Assembly: GCA_023431285.1 (NCBI GenBank)
Contig: JAEYXN010000068.1
Location: 1 to 14,671, forward strand
Reading direction: 5' to 3'
Length of the DNA: 14,671 bases
From: Bacteroidota bacterium
GTDB taxonomy: Bacteria > Bacteroidota > Bacteroidia > Cytophagales > Cyclobacteriaceae
A program made the position numbers and the translations under genes. Below are positions 6,930 through 13,203 of this stretch, one piece after another; within the stretch, counting starts at the first letter, position 1; the number at the start of each line of letters is the position of its first letter. The notes beneath the pieces were generated by a model. The model was not told the origin of the DNA, made no database searches, and worked only from the letters and a program-made list of their open reading frames with translations.

Positions 6930-7215
6930 TTTATGTTTTTATTTTTTTACAAAGTCCGGGAGGCGGTTGCTCATCAATCACGATTGAAGAGTATTCAGGC
7001 CGCTTAATGATTATCATGTAACAACGTTGGGTTGAAATTACTGATTCACTATAGATTTTAAAATCAAAAAAACCGGACAATCAGCTTGGTATTGGATTCT
7101 TTAGTTGAAGCTTCTGATGGTAATCTCATTATTGACAACTAGTTGCCGCCAGAAAAATCTATGTGACATCTAGTGGCAAAGCCGTTATATTGCACCCAAT
7201 TCACTCAAGCGTTAC
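6930..7215. other. Divergent intergenic region between recA and the metallopeptidase gene
   Basis: These 286 AT-rich bases hold no gene. They contain a perfect 12-bp palindrome GATTTTAAAATC (7054-7065), a perfect CAACTAGTTG palindrome (7136-7145), the direct repeat listed separately (7134-7177), and a weak -7-like TATATTG just after it (about 7186). No convincing recA promoter was found on the minus strand. Confidence 0.5.
7134..7177 (+). repeat. Imperfect direct repeat upstream of the metallopeptidase gene
   Basis: GACAACTAGTTGC (7134-7146) and GACATCTAGTGGC (7165-7177) match at 11 of 13 positions. Their starts are 31 bases apart, about three helical turns, so both copies lie on the same face of the DNA. 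They end just before a weak -7-like TATATTG, where an operator or activator site would be expected. Confidence 0.4.
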
Positions 7216-8265
7216 GTGAGATCAAAAGCCTGGAGATACATCATGCGGATAGGAATGGCGTTACTCGCGGTCATTCTTCTGCTTTGCATCATCTACCGGG
7301 ACCTTGTAGTGTATGGATTCCGCCAGGCCAGCGGTCAGTTGCACATCATCCGTAATGCCCGCCCCGTCGAAGAGTTCCTCGCCGATCCTGCCTTCCCCGA
7401 TTCTCTCAAACAAAGACTTCGCCTGATCGATGAAGTCCGGCGCTTCGCCATTGATTCCCTCGGACTAAAAGACACGGAGAACTACCGTACCATGTACGAC
7501 CAGAAAGGCAAAGAGGTAATGTGGGTGGTGATGGCGTCAAAGAAATTTAAGCTTGAACCAAAGGAGTGGAAGTTCCCTGTGGTGGGAGCCGTTCCGTACA
7601 AAGGATTCTTCCGGGAGGATCTTGCTATTGAATTACAGGAAGAACTTGAGAAGGAAGGCTGGGATGTGATCGTTCGAAACCCCGGCGGGTGGTCTACCCT
7701 TGGATGGTTCACCGACCCGATTCTTAGTAAAATGTTGAATCGCAGTGAAGGTGACCTCGCCAATCTCATCATTCACGAAATGAGTCACTCAACGATCTTT
7801 GTAAAGGACAGTGTGGATTTTAATGAGAACCTCGCCACGTTTATCGGCGACCGCGGTGCAGAGTTGTTCCTTACCTATAAGTATGGTCCCGACTCGCGTC
7901 AGTACCGCGAGTACCTGGCGGAGGATTCCGATTACATGAAATACGTGGATCATATGTTGCGCGCCGCCACTGTTCTCGATAGCCTCTACGCCAACATGAA
8001 GGAACAGGAGTCGCCCTCTGAAAAAGAGTTGCGCAAGGAAGAGACTTTGAGGCGGATCGTCTCTACGATGGATACCTTGTCACTTGAGCTGAACACCAAT
8101 CCGTCGGAACGATTCAAGAGCAAACTTCCCAATAACGCATACTTCATCAACTTCCGACAGTACCAGGCCTCGCAGGATGTGTTCTTTGAGGAATGGGGAA
8201 AAGAGTTTAATAAAAACCTGCCGGCGTACATCCGATACCTAAGTGAGAAGCATCCGTTTCTGTAG
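7216..8265 (+). CDS. Membrane-anchored zinc metallopeptidase, PF10023 (COG4324) putative aminopeptidase
   Basis: This 349-residue protein resembles the predicted aminopeptidases of PF10023/COG4324. A hydrophobic N-terminal anchor (residues 12-27) follows basic residues, so the rest should face the periplasm or become a lipid-free anchored domain. The zinc site is HEMSH (187-191, HExxH). A likely third ligand is Glu204, in the segment NENLATFIGDRGAE (203-216), which is typical of the family. The GGWSTLGWFTDPIL segment (157-170) is also family-like. The peptide substrate is unknown. The start given is GTG 7216. An in-frame ATG at 7243, preceded by GGAG, would give 340 residues and keep the anchor, so it is an equally good choice. 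The TAG stop is the first triplet of a heptad repeat. Confidence 0.85.
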   Translation: MRSKAWRYIMRIGMALLAVILLLCIIYRDLVVYGFRQASGQLHIIRNARPVEEFLADPAFPDSLKQRLRLIDEVRRFAIDSLGLKDTENYRTMYDQKGKEVMWVVMASKKFKLEPKEWKFPVVGAVPYKGFFREDLAIELQEELEKEGWDVIVRNPGGWSTLGWFTDPILSKMLNRSEGDLANLIIHEMSHSTIFVKDSVDFNENLATFIGDRGAELFLTYKYGPDSRQYREYLAEDSDYMKYVDHMLRAATVLDSLYANMKEQESPSEKELRKEETLRRIVSTMDTLSLELNTNPSERFKSKLPNNAYFINFRQYQASQDVFFEEWGKEFNKNLPAYIRYLSEKHPFL

Positions 8266-8381
8266 CAGGGAGCAAGTAGCAGGTAGCAGGTAGCAGGTAG
8301 CAAGTAGCAGGTAGCAGGTAGCAAGTAGCAGGTAGCAGGTAGCAAGTAGCAAGTAGCAGGTAACAGGTAACAAGAAACAGG
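8263..8381 (+). repeat. Heptad tandem repeat, 17 units (TAGCAGG / TAGCAAG)
   Basis: Seventeen contiguous 7-base units with no indel run from 8263 to 8381. Units 3-14 are TAGCAGG or TAGCAAG, and the last three decay to TAACAGG, TAACAAG and AAACAGG. The second unit is GAGCAAG. Variation is almost only G/A at positions 3 and 6. The first TAG is the stop codon of the metallopeptidase gene. There are no spacers, so it is not a CRISPR array. The following 91 bases (8382-8472) show no feature. Confidence 0.98.
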
Positions 8382-8472
8382 TTGGTTGCAGGGCTACTGG
8401 CAGTTTGTGGGGAATCGGTCAGCCTGACTGCCGGTCAGCCGTATAAATAACAGGATCGTCCAATCATTTCAG

Positions 8473-8555
8473 TTAACAGTTTCATAACATTGGGATCTCT
8501 GAAAACTTCATAGAGCATATTATTGCTATGTTACTTTAAGTAATTGTTATGAAAC
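8473..8555 (+). promoter_or_regulatory. Candidate operator region of the two-component operon (Pho-box-like)
   Basis: TTAACA-GTTTC-ATAACA (8473-8489) is an 11-bp-spaced direct repeat resembling PhoP/PhoB-type boxes. GTTTCATAACA (8479-8489) recurs as an exact inverted copy, TGTTATGAAAC, at 8545-8555. Between them is a 6-1-6 palindrome, TTACTTTAAGTAA (8531-8543). The distal copy ends 9 bases before the -33-like element of the regulator gene, which fits autoregulation by an OmpR/PhoB-family protein. This is inference from pattern only. Confidence 0.35.
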
Positions 8556-8564
8556 ACGGTCACA

Positions 8565-8595
8565 TTTCAATTGCTCCCGTTTGTCTCTAACTTTA
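8565..8595 (+). promoter_or_regulatory. Candidate promoter of the response regulator operon
   Basis: TTTC (8565-8568), a 19-base spacer and TAACTTTA (8588-8595). Each element is one base off the TTTG / TAnnTTTG pattern. The start would be near 8602, about 13 bases before the ATG. The imperfect match would suit an activator-dependent promoter. Confidence 0.42.
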
Positions 8596-8614
8596 CTGCA
8601 AAAGTGAAAAAGAT

Positions 8615-9304
8615 ATGATCAGCAAGCCTTCATACAAGGTGCTTGTAGTAGATGATGATGAATCGATCGTCGAACTCCTGAAATATAATCTGGAGAAAGA
8701 TAATTATGATGTGCGCACCGCCCTCGACGGAATGAAGGCTGTGGAGATAGCCAGGCAGTTTGCGCCAGACCTTGTGTTACTCGATATCATGATGCCGAAA
8801 ATGGATGGCGTGGAGACGTGCCGGCAGCTCCGTGGAATGGTGGAGTTGGAGAAAACGTTTATCATCTTCCTGACAGCACGATCTGAGGAATATTCGGAAA
8901 TTGCCGCGTTTGATGTCGGCGCCGATGACTATATCACAAAACCTATTAAGCCCCGTGCGCTGATGAGCAGGTTGAACGCGCTGTTCAGACGTGATACAAA
9001 AAAATCTGCTCCTACAAACCTCATTACCGTTAGAGATCTCGTCATCGATCGTACCAGTTATGTGGTCAGGCTCGGAAACAGGGAGATCAATCTTCCCAGG
9101 AAAGAGTTTGAGCTGTTGTATTTCCTGGCTCAGAATCCTAACAAAGTTTTCAGCAGGGAAGACCTTCTGCAAAACATCTGGGGAACTGATGTTTATGTCC
9201 TTGCCCGTACTGTGGATGTCCATATTCGCAAGGTTCGTGAGAAGATCGGAGACGACTTCATCACTACTGTAAAGGGTGTTGGCTATAAGTTCAGTCTGGG
9301 CTGA
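8615..9304 (+). CDS. OmpR/PhoB-family response regulator
   Basis: This is a 229-residue two-domain transcription regulator. The receiver domain (about 7-123) has the acidic pair Asp13/Asp14, phosphoacceptor Asp57 (LVLLDIMMPKMDG), the switch Thr87 (FLTARS) and Lys109 (DYITKP), so all catalytic positions are intact. The C-terminal winged-helix domain (about 135-228) has the usual RKEFELLYFLAQNP, VFSREDLLQNIWG, RTVDVHIRKVREKIG and TVKGVGYKF segments. It is followed after 102 bases by its probable kinase and then a pseudouridine synthase on the same strand. The subfamily is closest to PhoB-like regulators of Bacteroidota, but the signal (phosphate or otherwise) is not shown by the sequence. Possible self-binding sites lie upstream (8473-8555). 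Confidence 0.95.
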   Translation: MISKPSYKVLVVDDDESIVELLKYNLEKDNYDVRTALDGMKAVEIARQFAPDLVLLDIMMPKMDGVETCRQLRGMVELEKTFIIFLTARSEEYSEIAAFDVGADDYITKPIKPRALMSRLNALFRRDTKKSAPTNLITVRDLVIDRTSYVVRLGNREINLPRKEFELLYFLAQNPNKVFSREDLLQNIWGTDVYVLARTVDVHIRKVREKIGDDFITTVKGVGYKFSLG

Positions 9305-9406
9305 GCGGCATATTCGATTTTTGGAATTCTATAGAAGGATTAATTTTCATGATTCTGTTTCGTTTGTCATTCCGGGTTAATAGGCGCTATTTTTCTATTT
9401 TTCGAA

Positions 9407-10459
9407 ATGCTTTCAACCTCCCGCGGCGTCGCACTTGTTTTTGGGTTTGCTCTTGCCATCGTAAATGTGGTGGTACTGGTGGTCTTCACCGCGGCATCTC
9501 CGGCAACGGTGATAACATCAGCCGTCGCAGTTTTCCTTTTGACTTCTCTGGGGGTTTATCAACTATTGGAGGTTCTCATCGTGCGCGAGCTGGAAAAGCT
9601 GCAGGATCAGATATTGGAACTTTCCAGGGAGGAGATTGATGCCGATGATCTTGAGGAGGAAGAGGTTTCTTTGGAGTCAATTGAATCATTGAGAAAAGCG
9701 GTGTCGACCTTTGCGCGGCGTAGGCAGGAAGAGATCGACGGACTCCGGAAGCTAGAAACGTTTCGGAAGGAATTTGTTGGAGATGTTTCTCATGAGTTGA
9801 AGACACCCATTTTTGCCGCGCAGGGCTTGTTACATACATTGTTGGATGGAGCCGTCAACGACAAGGCTGTACGCATGAAGTTTCTCAGGAAGGCGGTGCG
9901 CAGTGTGGATGGCCTTGATGCGCTGGTGCAGGATCTTTTAGTATTGTCGCAGATTGAGACCGGGCAGATCAAAATGCATTTCCAGGAATTTGATCTGTCT
10001 CAGCTTACAGGAGAAGTATTCGAACAATTTGACGACAAACTCACGAAGAAGAATATTTCCCTCAGGATGGAAACGTCCCGCCCGGTAATCGTCTACGGCG
10101 ATCCGCAGCGCATTTCCCAGGTATTGACCAATCTGATCTCAAACGCTATCCGCCATTCCTTCGACGATGGCGAGGTGGTCGTTCTATTCGAAGAGACCAA
10201 TAGACATATAGTTGTGAGGGTAAAGGACGGCGGTGAGGGTATTCCTTTTGAGCATCAGGGCCGGATCTTTGAAAGATTTTACCGCGTCGACAAAAGCAGA
10301 TCCCGGGAGAACGGCGAGGGTGGGACGGGGCTGGGGCTCGCCATCGTAAAACATATCCTTGAAGGACATAATACCAGGGCCGATGTGGACAGCGCGCCCG
10401 GCAGGGGTTCCGTTTTTAGTTTTAAATTGCCGCGTTTTATGCCGGAACCAGAAGATTGA
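9407..10459 (+). CDS. PhoR-like sensor histidine kinase with minimal membrane sensor
   Basis: This 350-residue inner-membrane kinase is the probable partner of the upstream regulator. Two membrane segments (about 8-29 and 35-56) are joined by a loop of only a few residues, so there is no periplasmic sensor domain. An acidic, coiled-coil-like linker (57-120, with DADDLEEEE) replaces HAMP and PAS domains. Kinase motifs: H-box DVSHELKTP with phosphoacceptor His129, N-box (Asn242, Asn246), G1 DGGEGI (274-279), F-box ERFYRVD (289-295) and G2 GEGGTGLGLAIV (303-314). This short architecture, with LExxR-x-EF before the H-box, is a common Bacteroidota PhoR-like form. The start ATG 9407 has no Shine-Dalgarno sequence. 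The 102-base gap after the regulator shows no terminator. Confidence 0.94.
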   Translation: MLSTSRGVALVFGFALAIVNVVVLVVFTAASPATVITSAVAVFLLTSLGVYQLLEVLIVRELEKLQDQILELSREEIDADDLEEEEVSLESIESLRKAVSTFARRRQEEIDGLRKLETFRKEFVGDVSHELKTPIFAAQGLLHTLLDGAVNDKAVRMKFLRKAVRSVDGLDALVQDLLVLSQIETGQIKMHFQEFDLSQLTGEVFEQFDDKLTKKNISLRMETSRPVIVYGDPQRISQVLTNLISNAIRHSFDDGEVVVLFEETNRHIVVRVKDGGEGIPFEHQGRIFERFYRVDKSRSRENGEGGTGLGLAIVKHILEGHNTRADVDSAPGRGSVFSFKLPRFMPEPED

Positions 10460-10460
10460 A

Positions 10461-11180
10461 GTGAAAGCTCCTAAAATCAAGATTGAGGATATCATCCTTT
10501 ACGAAGACGACAACTATTTCCTTGTAAATAAGCCACCCTTCCTTTCCACGCTTGAGGACAGGAATGAGCCTTTCAATTTGTTGAAATATGCGCGGGAGTA
10601 CGTGCCGGACGCCCAGGTGTGTCACCGGCTGGATAAAGATACTTCAGGTGTGCTGGCGATCGCCAAAAACCCGGAAGCATACCGTCATATGAGCCTCCAG
10701 TTCGAAAGGAGGACCATTTCAAAGATCTATCATGCGGTAGTCGACGGAATTCACAATTTCCAGGAAACCCTCGTAGACGAGGCGATTCTTAAATTGGATG
10801 ACGGGGTAGTGAAGATCAGCCGCAAGGACGGAAAGGATGCACAGACCTGGTTTTCGTCGCTAAAGACCTTCCGGATGCACACCTTGGTAGAATGTCGGCC
10901 TGTCACGGGGCGGATGCACCAGATCCGGATCCATCTCACGACCCTGAAAGCGCCAATTACCGGCGATGAGACTTATGGTGGAAAGCCCTTCTTTCTCTCT
11001 TCCGTAAAAAGGGGGTTTAATCTAAAGAAGCTGACGGAGGAGCAACCCGTTATGAAACGGATGGCGTTGCATGCCCGTGGATTGCGGTTTAATGATCTGG
11101 CGGATTTGCCGAGGTATGTGGAGGCTCCCTATCCCAAAGACATGTCTGCGCTTCTGCGGCAGTTGGAGAGCAATTCCTGA
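10461..11180 (+). CDS. RluA-family pseudouridine synthase
   Basis: The 239-residue enzyme isomerises specific uridines to pseudouridine in rRNA or tRNA. The RluA signature HRLDKDTSGVL (55-65) contains the catalytic Asp58. An active-site Tyr-type segment (KIYHAVVDG) and the GRMHQIRIHL motif (150-159) complete the catalytic domain. There is no N-terminal S4 domain, so it is of the short RluA/TruC-like type and the exact target is unknown. The start chosen is GTG 10461, one base after the kinase stop, because the protein then begins just before the conserved ILYEDDNYFLVNKPP. An in-frame ATG at 10359 would add 34 residues that overlap the kinase gene and look unlike the family. The tight spacing suggests translational coupling with the kinase. 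Confidence 0.9.
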   Translation: MKAPKIKIEDIILYEDDNYFLVNKPPFLSTLEDRNEPFNLLKYAREYVPDAQVCHRLDKDTSGVLAIAKNPEAYRHMSLQFERRTISKIYHAVVDGIHNFQETLVDEAILKLDDGVVKISRKDGKDAQTWFSSLKTFRMHTLVECRPVTGRMHQIRIHLTTLKAPITGDETYGGKPFFLSSVKRGFNLKKLTEEQPVMKRMALHARGLRFNDLADLPRYVEAPYPKDMSALLRQLESNS

Positions 11181-11333
11181 CGATAGTGTCATCGGCCGTT
11201 GGAGGGTAATTGCGAAAACGGGTTTTCTGCTCTCAGAAAGCGTGAAATTTTTTCGTTTACCGGAACTAAGATCTTTCGTAAATCATTAATAATCATACCC
11301 TTTATCGAATCTAATAAGGAATTTTGCTTCGTT

Positions 11334-11365
11334 CTTGCATTTCCGAAACAGGCAATTTACCTTTG
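11334..11365 (+). promoter_or_regulatory. Promoter of the rplM-rpsI-rpsB operon
   Basis: CTTG (11334-11337), a 20-base spacer and an exact -7 element TACCTTTG (11358-11365). The start would be near 11372, leaving a leader of about 43 bases before ATG 11415. The 153 bases from 11181 to 11333 show no other feature and no clear terminator after the pseudouridine synthase gene. Confidence 0.6.
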
Positions 11366-11414
11366 TGTCCCTTTTTAGAGGGGGTAGTGTTTCTAATTGA
11401 TTTTAATAACAAAA

Positions 11415-11858
11415 ATGGATCATAACAGCTATAAGACCACTTACGCCAACAAGGCTTCTGTAGAGAAGGGTTGGGTTGTGGTAGATGCGGAGGCTCAGGT
11501 TTTGGGACGCGTGGCTAGCGAGGTGGCTCGTATCATTCGCGGCAAGCACAAGACCAGCTATTCACCACACGTGGATTGCGGCGATAATGTAATTGTAATT
11601 AATGCCGAGAAAGTAAGAATGACCGGCAAGAAGTGGACTGACAGAGTAATCTTCACTCACTCTGGTTACCCAGGCGGTCAGCGTGAGCACACGCCTACAA
11701 TGATCCGTTCAAAACGTCCTGAAAGATTGATCGAGCATGCTGTTCGCGGAATGCTTCCGAAGAACAGACTTGGACGTGAGCTTTTCCGCAGCCTTCATGT
11801 TTACGCTGGCGGCGAGCATCCTCATCAAGCGCAACAACCTAAAGAATTAAAGTTCTGA
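11415..11858 (+). CDS. rplM: 50S ribosomal protein L13
   Basis: L13 is an early-assembly protein of the large subunit that binds 23S rRNA. The 147 residues show the family pattern: WVVVDAEAQVLGRVASEVARIIRGKHK, TPHVD-like SPHVDCGDNVIVINAEKV split over about 36-55, TGKKWTDRV, the HSGYPGGQ segment, RPERLIEHAVRGMLPKNRLG, and the C-terminal VYAGGEHPHQAQQP. ATG 11415 gives the Bacteroidota-type start MDHNSYKTTYANKA. An upstream in-frame TTG (11397) would add six residues that are not family-like. The gene heads the operon and is followed after two stop codons (TGA TAA) immediately by rpsI. Confidence 0.96.
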   Translation: MDHNSYKTTYANKASVEKGWVVVDAEAQVLGRVASEVARIIRGKHKTSYSPHVDCGDNVIVINAEKVRMTGKKWTDRVIFTHSGYPGGQREHTPTMIRSKRPERLIEHAVRGMLPKNRLGRELFRSLHVYAGGEHPHQAQQPKELKF

Positions 11859-11861
11859 TAA

Positions 11862-12248
11862 ATGCAGATCGTCAATAAAATCGGCAGAAGAAAAACCTCG
11901 ATTGCCAGAGTGTATGTAAAGCCTGGTAAAGGTGAGATCCGGATAAATGACCGCGACCTTAAAGAGTATTTCCTTTCAGAAATTCACCAATCAACTGTAA
12001 AACAACCTTTGAACACTGTTAAGGTTGATGGTCAGTATGATGTTACAGTGAATGTTGAAGGTGGTGGGATCAAAGGCCAGGCGGAAGCAGTTCGTCTTGG
12101 TATTGCCCGCGCACTGGTAGAATTCGACGCGGAGAGCAAACCGGCGCTGAGAAAAGATGGTCTCCTGACGCGCGATTCCAGAATGGTGGAACGTAAGAAG
12201 CCAGGTAGAAGGAAAGCGAGAAGAAGATTCCAGTTTAGCAAGCGTTAA
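11862..12248 (+). CDS. rpsI: 30S ribosomal protein S9
   Basis: S9 is a small-subunit protein whose C-terminal tail reaches the P-site tRNA anticodon. The 128 residues include the N-terminal GRRKTSIARVYVKPGKGEI, the GGGIKGQAEAVRLGIARAL segment, the DSRMVERKKPGRRKARR motif and the conserved terminal FQFSKR. Full length for the family. The ATG is 3 bases after the rplM stop and the next gene begins 10 bases downstream, so rplM, rpsI and rpsB form one transcript. Confidence 0.97.
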   Translation: MQIVNKIGRRKTSIARVYVKPGKGEIRINDRDLKEYFLSEIHQSTVKQPLNTVKVDGQYDVTVNVEGGGIKGQAEAVRLGIARALVEFDAESKPALRKDGLLTRDSRMVERKKPGRRKARRRFQFSKR

Positions 12249-12258
12249 TATTAATAGA

Positions 12259-13032
12259 ATGGCTGAAAAATTAACATATCAGGAGTTGTTGGATGCGGGA
12301 GTGCACTTTGGTCACCTTACCCGCAAGTGGAACCCGAAGATGGCTGAGTACATCTTCATGGAAAACAACGGAATCCACATCATCGACCTGAACAAAACCC
12401 TATCCCGCCTTGACGAGGCATCTTTCGCCCTTAAGAACATTGTTCGCTCAGGCCGCAAGGTGATGTTCGTAGCTACCAAAAAGCAGGCGAAGGATATCGT
12501 CACTGAAGAAGCAAAACGCCTTAACATGCCTTACGTTACTGAACGTTGGCTGGGTGGTATGCTCACTAACTTCGCGACAATCCGCAAGTCACTGAAAAAA
12601 CTTGCCCAGATCGATAAACTGATGAAGGACGAAGCATTTGCAAACCTTGCAAAACGCGAACGCCTCATGGTTACACGCGAGAAGGCGAAACTGGAAAAAC
12701 TCCTCGGTGGAATCGTTGATCTGAACAGACTTCCTGCAGCGCTTTTTGTTATCGACGTAAAACGCGAGCACATTGCAGTAACGGAAGCTCAAAAACTTAA
12801 CATCCCCGTGCTTGCGCTGGTGGATACCAACTCTGATCCTTCAGGTGTTGACTTCCCTATCCCGTCAAATGACGATGCGTTCAAGTCTATCAACATCCTC
12901 ACCAAGTATATCGGCAGAGTGATCGAAGAAGGCCTGATGGAGCGTAAGAGAGATAAGGAAGATGCAGCTCACAAGAAAGAGGAAGACGAGAAAAGAAGAG
13001 TTGACGAAACCGTAGAGGAAGCCAATTCCTGA
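12259..13032 (+). CDS. rpsB: 30S ribosomal protein S2
   Basis: S2 is a small-subunit protein, added late in assembly, that recruits S1 where present. The 257 residues begin with the typical ELLDAGVHFGHLTRKWNPKM and contain IIDLNKTLSRLDEA, MFVATKKQAKDIV, ERWLGGMLTNFATIRKS, PAALFVIDVKREHIAVTEA and LALVDTNSDPSGVDFPIPSN. A charged Lys/Glu-rich tail (about 228-257) follows the core, as is often seen in this phylum. It is 10 bases after rpsI and 171 bases before tsf. Confidence 0.97.
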   Translation: MAEKLTYQELLDAGVHFGHLTRKWNPKMAEYIFMENNGIHIIDLNKTLSRLDEASFALKNIVRSGRKVMFVATKKQAKDIVTEEAKRLNMPYVTERWLGGMLTNFATIRKSLKKLAQIDKLMKDEAFANLAKRERLMVTREKAKLEKLLGGIVDLNRLPAALFVIDVKREHIAVTEAQKLNIPVLALVDTNSDPSGVDFPIPSNDDAFKSINILTKYIGRVIEEGLMERKRDKEDAAHKKEEDEKRRVDETVEEANS

Positions 13033-13203
13033 TCTCTATTATAAGAATTCATAGTTCGTCCTGCCGCTTTTTTCTCTAAGCCGGTGGGACGACTTGTTTA
13101 AGGGTATTCAATTTGAATCGGAGATCCGAAGTTTTTAACCCGGACCAGGGCCTTCCCACTCTCCTAAATATCTAAACTATAGTCAGTACAAAATATTAAA
13201 AAC
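13033..13203 (+). promoter_or_regulatory. Structured gap between rpsB and tsf
   Basis: The 171 bases contain an 11-bp hairpin (13056-13066 TCGTCCTGCCG with 13082-13092 CGGTGGGACGA, two G-U pairs, 15-base loop holding a T6 run), a 6-1-6 palindrome ATTCAATTTGAAT (13106-13118) and a tight TCGGA/TCCGA stem (about 13118-13129). The hairpin lacks a T run on its 3' side, so it does not look like an intrinsic terminator. I found no convincing TTTG/TAnnTTTG promoter. It may adjust EF-Ts output relative to S2. Confidence 0.4.

Noticed and set aside
7054..7065. GATTTTAAAATC palindrome as a LexA or other operator
   Set aside because: Short AT-only-centred palindromes are common by chance in AT-rich intergenic DNA, and it matches no operator I know.
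7986..8345. Minus-strand frame encoding a repetitive peptide (LPATCYL repeated)
   Set aside because: The repeats are the heptad DNA array read on the other strand, and the rest is antisense to the metallopeptidase. No promoter or start signal was seen.
8263..8381. CRISPR-like array
   Set aside because: Units are 7 bases and contiguous, with no spacers and no cas genes nearby.
10359..10460. N-terminal extension of the pseudouridine synthase from ATG 10359
   Set aside because: The extension lies wholly within the kinase coding region and looks unlike the family. GTG 10461 fits the spacing and the family start.
11397..11414. Six-residue N-terminal extension of L13 from a TTG
   Set aside because: ATG 11415 gives the usual start of Bacteroidota L13, and the extension is not family-like.
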